This document shows, in pieces, positions 17,730 through 24,065 of a DNA stretch of 64,000 nt (positions are counted from its first letter, which is position 1; each line of letters begins with the position of its first letter). A program made the translations under genes and the position numbers. A model generated the notes under the pieces. It had not been told where the DNA came from. It saw nothing but the letters and a program-made list of their open reading frames with translations, and searched no databases. The DNA is from G963665495 sp963677785 (GTDB lineage Bacteria; Desulfobacterota; Desulfovibrionia; Desulfovibrionales; Desulfovibrionaceae). The DNA lies in the NCBI GenBank assembly GCA_963677785.2, contig CAXXDH010000001.1:558001-622000 (forward strand), written 5' to 3'.

Positions 17730-20082
17730 GAACGGAAAAAAGACGGCATCCAAGCCATCCGCGCCAAAAAATACTCTGAACAAGAGCGCGGGGTGCTGCA
17801 GCGGTTTCAAAAATAAGCTGCATTTTACCTGTCCCGCCTGCACGGGCACGATATTTTTGTTTCTGGTACTGGTGCTGTTGAGCCTCATGGTCGGCGTCAG
17901 TTTTCAGCCCCGGGTGGCGTTGTATTCGGTGGGTGAAATCGCAACGCAGAACATCACGGCCAAAAAGGATTTTTTGGTTGAAGAAAAAGATTCCACCCAG
18001 TCCAAGCGGGATGAAGTGGCCGATTCGCAGCCCGTGGTGTTTGATCTGGACCTGGAAAAGGCCCATGATCTGCGCAACAGGGTCGGTTCCATTTTCAATA
18101 CGGTCAACAAGGCCCGTCTGGACCAGCTGGAGCAGATCCGTTGGCAGATCGCGGAAACCCTGAACAGCGAAATCAGCCGCGACACCCTGGATATCGTTCG
18201 CAACAATGAGATCCAGAATCTGATCCTGATTCGCGTGTTGCCCTGGCTGGTCAAGGAGTTTTCGCGCGGGGTGGTCATGGATTCGCGGCTGCTGCAGCGC
18301 CTGGAACACGGTATACTGGTGCGATCACTGGCCACCAAGGAAGAAACGTTTCGCCTGGACCTGCATCAGCTCATGGATCTCGAACTGCTCAAGCAGGATC
18401 TGGAAACCTACCTGCGTACGGATCTGCACAAACCCTTGCGTATCCGCAATGCTATTCTGGAATTGCTGGAACCCATGCTCCAGGCCAGCCTGGTGCCCAA
18501 TTCCGAAGCTACCCGCCAGCACCGGGAAAAGGCCAAGGAAGCCGTGGATCCGGTTTATTACCATATCAAGCGGGGCGAAGTGATCGTCCGCGCCGGTGAA
18601 CGGGTGGACGAGCAGGACCAGCTCAAACTGCAGGCCCTGTACCAGCAGGAGACGGATTACTTTCATATCTACGCGCCGCTGGGCGTGCTGCTGATCGGTT
18701 TGTTCCTGAGCCTGGGACTGGTGCTGTCTCCATCGGGCCCGTTGCTGCGTCCGCTGAGCACGCGCGATGCCGTGCTGGTGGGCGTGGTTGTGCTGCTGTT
18801 CGTGGCGCCCGCGCGGTTTCTGGTCGAATTGCAGGCTCCCATGGCCGGCGAGCTGCAGTTGTTCAGTACGGCCATTTCGGGCGACATGTTCCCCCATTCG
18901 TATCCCGTGGCCGGGGCGGCAGGACTGCTCGGCTTGTTCCTTTCGCCCACCCTGTGCTGTTTCGCCGTATTGCTGATTTCTTTCCTGTGCTGCCAGATGG
19001 TTTCCGGCGGCCTGAATTTGTTTCTGTTTTATTTTCTGGGCGGCATGCTGCACATGGTGCTTGTAAAGCGTACGGAAAATCGCCCGGAGGCTTTGAAAAA
19101 TCTGCTGCCGTTGCTGCTGGGACTGATACTCATCTGGCTCGGGATACGATTCCTGGATTTTCAGGACTTCCGCGGATTCTGGATCGAATTGCTGCTGGTG
19201 GGAGGCAACGCCTGCCTGAGCCTGCTGGCCCTGTTCGGACTTTCGCCGATCATAGAAATGCTCTTCGGTTACAGCTCGCGTTTCAAGCTGATGGAACAAA
19301 TGAACCTGGAACAGCCCCTGTTGCAGGAGTTGATGGTGGCCGTACCGGGGACCTACCACCATTCGCTGATCGTGGCCAACATGGTAGAGGCCGGGGCGCG
19401 GGCCGTGGGCGCCAACGCGTTGCTCTGCAAGGTCTCCGCGTTGTATCACGACATCGGCAAAATCAAGAATCCCCAGTATTTCATTGAAAATCAATACGGC
19501 TGTCGCAACATCCATGACAAGCTGACGCCGTCCATGAGCGCGCTGATTCTGATTTCGCATGTCAAAAAAGGTGTGGAGCTGGCCCGCCAGCATAAACTCG
19601 GACAGGAGATCATCGACATTATCCAGCAGCACCACGGAACCAGCATCATCTCCTTTTTTTACAACAAGGCCCTGGAACAGGCCTTGACCAAAGGCGAGGA
19701 AACCGTCCGTGACGAGGATTACCGCTATCCGGGCCCCAAACCACAGACCAAGGAAGCCGGAATCGTCATGCTCGCCGACGCCATTGAGGCCTCCAGTCGT
19801 ACCCTGGTTGATCCCACACCCGGCAAGCTCAGAAACCATGTGGAAACGATCGTCAAAAAAATCTTTTCCGAAGGACAGCTGGATGAATCGCCTCTGACGC
19901 TCAAAGATCTGAACCAGCTCACCGTCATCTTTTCCCGGATTCTGACCGGTATCTTCCATCAGCGGATCGCCTATCCGGACACCAAGGAAACCCTGCACCG
20001 CGCCGGGGAGAAAAAGGCTGTCCGGCGTCCGCACCAAGGGGACCAGGACGGTCCCTTACCCTTGACCGAGCCGTTGCAGTGA
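17722..20082 (+). CDS. pgpH: 7TM-HD membrane phosphodiesterase (PgpH-like)
   Basis: 786 residues. N-terminal transmembrane helix (about 42-60), a large periplasmic 7TMR-HDED domain (60-310), seven predicted transmembrane helices (about 315-520) and a cytosolic HD domain with YHHSLIVANM, ALYHDIGKIKNP (HD pair near residue 575) and QQHHGTSI. In Firmicutes this architecture (PgpH) hydrolyses c-di-AMP; in proteobacteria the substrate is less certain. It starts inside the phoH stop region (8-nt overlap) and its own TGA overlaps the GTG start of ybeY, so the three genes are probably translationally coupled. The C-terminal 30 residues are basic and poorly conserved in appearance. Confidence 0.9.
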   Translation: MRKNGKKTASKPSAPKNTLNKSAGCCSGFKNKLHFTCPACTGTIFLFLVLVLLSLMVGVSFQPRVALYSVGEIATQNITAKKDFLVEEKDSTQSKRDEVADSQPVVFDLDLEKAHDLRNRVGSIFNTVNKARLDQLEQIRWQIAETLNSEISRDTLDIVRNNEIQNLILIRVLPWLVKEFSRGVVMDSRLLQRLEHGILVRSLATKEETFRLDLHQLMDLELLKQDLETYLRTDLHKPLRIRNAILELLEPMLQASLVPNSEATRQHREKAKEAVDPVYYHIKRGEVIVRAGERVDEQDQLKLQALYQQETDYFHIYAPLGVLLIGLFLSLGLVLSPSGPLLRPLSTRDAVLVGVVVLLFVAPARFLVELQAPMAGELQLFSTAISGDMFPHSYPVAGAAGLLGLFLSPTLCCFAVLLISFLCCQMVSGGLNLFLFYFLGGMLHMVLVKRTENRPEALKNLLPLLLGLILIWLGIRFLDFQDFRGFWIELLLVGGNACLSLLALFGLSPIIEMLFGYSSRFKLMEQMNLEQPLLQELMVAVPGTYHHSLIVANMVEAGARAVGANALLCKVSALYHDIGKIKNPQYFIENQYGCRNIHDKLTPSMSALILISHVKKGVELARQHKLGQEIIDIIQQHHGTSIISFFYNKALEQALTKGEETVRDEDYRYPGPKPQTKEAGIVMLADAIEASSRTLVDPTPGKLRNHVETIVKKIFSEGQLDESPLTLKDLNQLTVIFSRILTGIFHQRIAYPDTKETLHRAGEKKAVRRPHQGDQDGPLPLTEPLQ

Positions 20083-20711
20083 TCAGTGTGCATAGGCGGA
20101 CCGGCCGTGGTTTTGTTTTTCCGCTGACCCGGATCGAATGCCGGGAACTTGCCTCAAGCCTGATGGAATCGCTGGAACTGGAGGTCGGAGACCTGGAGCT
20201 GTGCCTGGTGGATGATGCGGAGATGAGCGCGCTACACGAGCAGCATCTCGACGGCATCGGCCCCACCAATGTCCTGGCTTTTCCCAGTGAAACAGATGCG
20301 CATGACCTGGCAGACTCGTTCTCCGGCGGGCTGGCGGATTCTGACCTCGATGGATTTGATGATGGCGAGGCGGGTGGTTATGCTGATGACGCCGGTGAGT
20401 ACGATGCGGCGGACTGCGACGAGGACGAGGACGAGGATGCTGACGGTCCCGAAGTGTTTCTGCCGGAGATGTTCGATGATACGTATTCTGAAGACTACGC
20501 GGCGGGCGAATACTGCGCCGGGATCGTTGCCGGCTCCATAGTGTTTTCCGTGGATGCGTTGCATCGCGAATGCGTCCTGTATGATCAGGAACCGGGCGTC
20601 TATTTTGCCCGGCTGCTGGCCCATGCGCTGCTTCATCTGAGCGGCGTGCCCCACGGAGAATTCATGGAGGAGCGTATGGAGTTCGCCGTCACCCAGGCCC
20701 TGGCGGACTGA
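20079..20711 (+). CDS. ybeY: YbeY endoribonuclease with long acidic insertion
   Basis: 210 residues from a GTG at 20079 that overlaps the previous stop. The metal site HALLHLSGVPH (residues 182-192) fits HxxxHxxxxxH, and GPTNVLAFP (61-69) matches the family motif, so this is the 16S rRNA-processing RNase YbeY. The usual protein is about 150-165 residues; here residues about 71-147 are an insertion between NVLAFP and the next core strand (GSIVFS), containing roughly 30 Asp/Glu and no Lys or Arg, including a run of seven acids (DEDEDED at 114-120). The usual GDI before the strand reads GSI. The reading frame is intact through the insertion, so it looks maintained. Context with phoH is canonical. 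Confidence 0.9.
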   Translation: MISVHRRTGRGFVFPLTRIECRELASSLMESLELEVGDLELCLVDDAEMSALHEQHLDGIGPTNVLAFPSETDAHDLADSFSGGLADSDLDGFDDGEAGGYADDAGEYDAADCDEDEDEDADGPEVFLPEMFDDTYSEDYAAGEYCAGIVAGSIVFSVDALHRECVLYDQEPGVYFARLLAHALLHLSGVPHGEFMEERMEFAVTQALAD

Positions 20712-20724
20712 ATTTTATTTTTCC

Positions 20725-22041
20725 ATGCTCGAACACATCGCCATACTGCTTGTTCTGCTGTATTCGTTGATACATGCCATACGCCATTTCAGGCATATTT
20801 CACTCGAACAGTATCTGCACAATGAAAAGAACACCGGCTTGCTGCTGAGTACGGCCAGCGCTGTGGCCGGAAATGTGGGCGCGGGCACTGTGGTGGGCAT
20901 TTTCGCCTTTGCGGCTAAGGGCAAGGGCGTGGCACTGTATATCTCCGTATGCTACGCGGCCGGACTGCTGCTTACGGGGTTGCTGGCCGGATGGGTCTAC
21001 CGCCGTAATCACGCCGTGGGAGCCAACAGTTTCATCGACTTTATCGTTCTGCATTTCGGCAAACAGACCAAACCTGTTGTCTGGGGGGCGGTGGGCTGTA
21101 TCTTTTTTCTGCAGATGGCTTCGCAGCTTCTGGCGCTAGGCAGCATTCTGCATGCCTCGCTGGGTATTTCGCTGGGCATGGCCATTCTCTATGCCTATGC
21201 CATTGTCACGCTCTACATGCTTTCCGGCGGCTATTATTCGGTGACGCGGACGGACCTGCTGCAGTTCGGTTTTTTGTTCGCCACGGCGGTGCTGATACTG
21301 TGCTATTTTCAATGGGAGCCGCTGCTGCAGAATCTTTCACTGCTCTATACGCCGCAAAATTACGGCCCGGTGTTTATTCTTGGTATTCTGCTGTTTTTCG
21401 CGCCGACTGCCGTGATTTCCATCGACAACTGGCACCGTGTAATTTCCGCGGAGAGCGCCGGGGTGGCCCGCAAGGCCTTTTTCATCACCTCGGGCATCTG
21501 CCTGTTCATTTATCTGGCCTATACGCTGCTTGGATTGACGGCTGATCCGACTGTGAAAGAGCCGGTGGGTTTGATGAAACAGTTGTTTCCCCAGGGCTTG
21601 TCTTTTTTCGCCATTCTTTCACTGCTCATGGCCGTGGTTTCCACCATGGACAGCACCATTCTGCCGCTGGCCGCGCCCGTATGCAGCAGTGTGAAAAGCA
21701 ACCGGCTGCTGGCCATGCGGCTGGTTGTCTGGGGCATCATGACCGGCATCGCGCTGGTGGCCTACTTCCTGGGCAGCGTAATCACCGGCTTGATCGCCGC
21801 CCTGAGTTCGCTGGTGGCCTTGTTTCCGCCCGTGCTGACTGCCTTGTTCGACCGACCGTCTTCTGCCCTGGCCCTGCAGATTTCCTTGCCCGCCTCCATT
21901 CTTTCCAGCCTGTTTTTTGTGACCGTCAATGAAGAGTACGCCTTTCTTGTGGGCATAGGCGTCAGCTTCGTGCTGTATTACGGCATCAGCTATCTGGACC
22001 TGCGCAGAAAAAAAAATGAAGATGGTACTGGAATACAATGA
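20725..22041 (+). CDS. Sodium:solute symporter family transporter
   Basis: 438 residues, almost entirely hydrophobic, with 12-13 predicted transmembrane helices. It follows the SSS (LeuT-fold) pattern: an N-terminal stretch with ASAVAGNVGAGTVVGIFAFA resembling the sodium/substrate-site helix of SSS proteins, a GGYYSVTRTDLLQ motif typical of the family after helix 5, and an AVVSTMDSTILPLAAPV segment equivalent to the helix 8 Na2-site region. The substrate cannot be read from sequence. It begins 13 nt after ybeY and may be co-transcribed with it; the weak AATTTTATTTTTCC upstream lacks a good ribosome binding site. It ends before a terminator and the first copy of the 82-bp repeat. Confidence 0.85.
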   Translation: MLEHIAILLVLLYSLIHAIRHFRHISLEQYLHNEKNTGLLLSTASAVAGNVGAGTVVGIFAFAAKGKGVALYISVCYAAGLLLTGLLAGWVYRRNHAVGANSFIDFIVLHFGKQTKPVVWGAVGCIFFLQMASQLLALGSILHASLGISLGMAILYAYAIVTLYMLSGGYYSVTRTDLLQFGFLFATAVLILCYFQWEPLLQNLSLLYTPQNYGPVFILGILLFFAPTAVISIDNWHRVISAESAGVARKAFFITSGICLFIYLAYTLLGLTADPTVKEPVGLMKQLFPQGLSFFAILSLLMAVVSTMDSTILPLAAPVCSSVKSNRLLAMRLVVWGIMTGIALVAYFLGSVITGLIAALSSLVALFPPVLTALFDRPSSALALQISLPASILSSLFFVTVNEEYAFLVGIGVSFVLYYGISYLDLRRKKNEDGTGIQ

Positions 22042-22157
22042 GTATGCAGGGCAAGCCGATTGTTGCCTGTCTTATTGTATTGACTTCTTTTATTATCCTT
22101 TGGAGTCAATAACGTATGCACACGCCCACTCCGTGGGCATACGGAGCAGATATATAA

Positions 22158-22196
22158 AAGCCCGCATTAAAAAAAACACGGGCTTATTACTTTTTT
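22158..22196 (+). terminator. Intrinsic terminator after the symporter gene
   Basis: AAGCCCG (22158-22164) pairs with CGGGCTT (22179-22185) across a 14-nt A-rich loop, followed five bases later by TTTTTT (22191-22196). A smaller GCCCAC/GTGGGC hairpin sits just upstream at 22124-22138. Confidence 0.6.
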
Positions 22197-22199
22197 GAT

Positions 22200-22232
22200 G
22201 GATACAAAAGCAGCTATGCTTTTAGAGTATCC
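22200..22232. repeat. Long imperfect hairpin next to the 82-bp repeat
   Basis: GGATAC (22200-22205) plus AAAAGCA (22206-22212) pair with TGCTTTT (22217-22223) and GTATCC (22227-22232); the loop is GCTA and a 3-nt bulge interrupts one arm. Thirteen base pairs in 33 nt is unlikely by chance. It lies between the terminator and the repeat; it is not present beside the second repeat copy. Confidence 0.6.
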
Positions 22233-22248
22233 TAATCTTGAAAAGATC

Positions 22249-22330
22249 TAGATGCTCTTATGCATTTATCTGAAACAATGGGACATTGTTTCAGATTGGA
22301 GCCTTGTTTCAAGGCGAAAATGCGCTAAAA
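22249..22330. repeat. 82-bp dispersed hairpin repeat, copy A
   Basis: Matches copy B (62064-62145) at 78 of 82 positions. Its core is a perfect 13-bp stem with 3-nt loop: ATCTGAAACAATG, GGA, CATTGTTTCAGAT. A second hairpin GCCTTG-TTT-CAAGGC follows. The 3' end GCGCTAAAA overlaps the end of ssb, whose TAG stop and last Phe codon lie inside the repeat. On the plus strand the repeat reads as an open frame MLLCIYLKQWDIVSD... shared with copy B. It lies between convergent genes and may act as a terminator or REP-like element. Confidence 0.9.
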
Positions 22331-22882
22331 CGGCACGTCGTCCATGCCGCTGGCTTCGGACGGGAAAGCCGGGCCGAGGTCTTCGTTTTGTTGCGGCGCC
22401 TGTTGAGGGGCCTGCTGCGGTGCTTGCTGGGGCTGTTGTCCACCGCCGAATTGATTGCCCTGGGGCGCGCCGTACTGGCCGCCTCCGCCCATGGGGGCAT
22501 AGTCGTCGGAAGGCGGCGGTGCGTCGAATCCGCCTTGTCCGGCCTGCGTACGGCCGTCCAGAAACTGCACGCGCTGGGCTCTGACTTCCGTTGTCCAGCG
22601 GTCCTGGCCGTTCTGGTCCTGCCATTTGCGTGTCTGGAGGCTGCCTTCTATATAGACGGAGCTCCCCTTGCGCAGATAGTTGGCGCAGTTTTCTCCCTGG
22701 CGGTCCCAGACGATCACGCGGTGCCATTCCGTCCGGTCCTGGTTGTTGCCCTGCTGGTCGCGCCATCTTTCGTTGGTGGCGATGTTGAGGGTGCAGACAG
22801 GGGTGCCGCTTTGCGTATATTTCAATTCAGGGTCGCGGCCCAGATTGCCGATAATCATAACTTTATTAAGTGATCCCGCCAT
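22325..22882 (-). CDS. ssb: Single-stranded DNA-binding protein
   Basis: 185 residues. N-terminal OB fold (about 1-110) with the usual start MAGSLNKVMIIGNLGRDPEL and WHRVIVWDRQGE; then a disordered Gln/Gly/Pro-rich linker with repeated QQAPQQAPQQ units; and the acidic tip DDVPF that binds partner proteins in replication and repair. The ATG at 22882 is preceded by AGGAGG at ideal spacing. The stop codon TAG (22325-22327) falls inside the 82-bp repeat copy A. The gene sits downstream of a small unknown gene with a 21-nt gap, so the two are probably co-transcribed, separately from the acc genes because a terminator intervenes. Confidence 0.97.
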   Translation of the reverse strand: MAGSLNKVMIIGNLGRDPELKYTQSGTPVCTLNIATNERWRDQQGNNQDRTEWHRVIVWDRQGENCANYLRKGSSVYIEGSLQTRKWQDQNGQDRWTTEVRAQRVQFLDGRTQAGQGGFDAPPPSDDYAPMGGGGQYGAPQGNQFGGGQQPQQAPQQAPQQAPQQNEDLGPAFPSEASGMDDVPF

Positions 22883-22903
22883 AATGTCCTCCTGATGAAC
22901 CGG

Positions 22904-23260
22904 TCAGGCCTGGTCATCCAGATATTTTTTCGCCAAGGGCTCCAATGTTGCCAGGGCGTCTTCGAGCGCGTCGCTCAGTTTATTGGCTTCTGCCGGTTTC
23001 CAGTCGCCGAGCGCGGCTTCCAGTTTGTCGCGGAGCCGTACGGCTTCTTTTATGCCGGATTCCAGCTCTTTTTTGGCTTCTTTGTTCCAGTCGCCGAACT
23101 GCCAGCGGTCGGAAAGATCCTGGACCAGTTCCAGCAGTCCTTTGGGTTTTTGCCTGGCATCTTCTCCCCAAACCGCACGGCAGAGAAACGGCCAAGCCTC
23201 CGGAAGATCTTCCGGACGAAAGGTCTCGGCTTTTACACGAATTTGCAGGTATTTCCCCAT
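22904..23260 (-). CDS. Small hypothetical protein upstream of ssb
   Basis: 118 residues if started at the ATG at 23260, which has AGGAGG five bases upstream; the ATG directly before it (23263) is too close to that site, and the longer frame to 23314 has no site. The protein is soluble and charged: an N-terminal MGKYLQIRVKAETF, a central WGEDARQKPKGLLELVQDLSDRW, and a C-terminal Lys/Glu/Ala-rich helix. I do not recognise a domain. Tight linkage to ssb suggests it may share its regulation, but no function is proposed. Confidence 0.75.
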   Translation of the reverse strand: MGKYLQIRVKAETFRPEDLPEAWPFLCRAVWGEDARQKPKGLLELVQDLSDRWQFGDWNKEAKKELESGIKEAVRLRDKLEAALGDWKPAEANKLSDALEDALATLEPLAKKYLDDQA

Positions 23261-23322
23261 CATGGCCTCCTGTGGCGACAATTGTACGGTCCGTATCGCC
23301 TGAGAGAAAAACACAGATACGC

Positions 23323-23356
23323 AAAAAAGAAAAGCGCCCCGTGCAAATCGCAGGGC
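23323..23356 (-). terminator. Intrinsic terminator after the acc gene series
   Basis: Read on the minus strand, GCCC-TGC-GATTT-GCA-CG-GGGC forms a bulged stem-loop (23336-23356) followed by GCTTTTCTTTTTT (about 23323-23335). A further AGGGCA/TGCCCT stem lies just upstream at 23362-23383. It separates the biotinyl-domain gene from the small gene and ssb. Confidence 0.65.
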
Positions 23357-23384
23357 AATTCAGGGCAACCTCTGGACTGCCCTG

Positions 23385-24050
23385 TTATTCGGGAATCACC
23401 CACTCGGTCTGTACGCGGACCACCACGTCTTCGATCATGGAGAACTGGTCCGGCGAGCAGACGCCGATCAAGGGCTGGCCGCCGTCGATGGTTTCCCCGT
23501 ACGTGAAATAGACCGCGTAAATAACCCCCTCCGGACCGTGGTAGTGCACCGTGGTTTCACGCTTCATTCGGGACATGATGAAGAGTTCCATACCGTCCCG
23601 GGTGTTGATGGATTTAGGTCCCGACGCTTTGATTTTTTTGTCCGCATCAGGGACAAAGTAGTACTTGGCCCGTTCCGGCGCGTGGAAAAGATACAGCGCT
23701 TTCTGCAAAATAACATCCAGAACTTCTTCTTTGGAGAGGTAATGGCGAATTTTGACCAGCGGCGTATTGGCTTCCACGAATTTTTTCTGATGCTGGGTGT
23801 ATATCTCGGCGACGCGTCCCCTGATGGGTGAACAGATGGGTTTGGGGTTTTTCTCGCGTTCGATGGTTGCCAGCAGGGTGCCCGGTTTTTCCTTCCAGGT
23901 CCCGGCCGGGCCATCGACCGGGTCTCCGGGAGCGATCTCGGGAAACGTCACCACTCCCGTATGAGGTGCGCAAATATCAAGTTCGCGAAAGGGCGAGGCC
24001 TTGATCTCTTCGAGCAGCTTGCCAATGTCCAGCGAATTGTCGGCTTGCAT
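23385..24050 (-). CDS. Biotin/lipoyl-attachment-domain protein, BCCP-like with unusual lysine context
   Basis: 221 residues. Two half-motifs of biotinyl/lipoyl domains are visible: APHTGVVTFPEIAPGDPV (28-45) and CSPIRGRVAEIYTQHQKKFVEANTPLVKI (73-101). Lys67, in EREKN, aligns exactly with the biotinyl lysine of BCCP (Ile at +5 and Gly at +11 as in EAMKM proteins), but the flanking Ala-Met and Met are replaced. The C-terminal half (about 105-221) has no fold I recognise, ending near GETIDGGQPLIGV. Its place after accC and the AccA-AccD fusion implies the carrier subunit of acetyl-CoA carboxylase or a regulator of it; whether it is biotinylated is open. Confidence 0.75.
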   Translation of the reverse strand: MQADNSLDIGKLLEEIKASPFRELDICAPHTGVVTFPEIAPGDPVDGPAGTWKEKPGTLLATIEREKNPKPICSPIRGRVAEIYTQHQKKFVEANTPLVKIRHYLSKEEVLDVILQKALYLFHAPERAKYYFVPDADKKIKASGPKSINTRDGMELFIMSRMKRETTVHYHGPEGVIYAVYFTYGETIDGGQPLIGVCSPDQFSMIEDVVVRVQTEWVIPE

Positions 24051-24065
24051 GTCGCCCTCCCGTTG

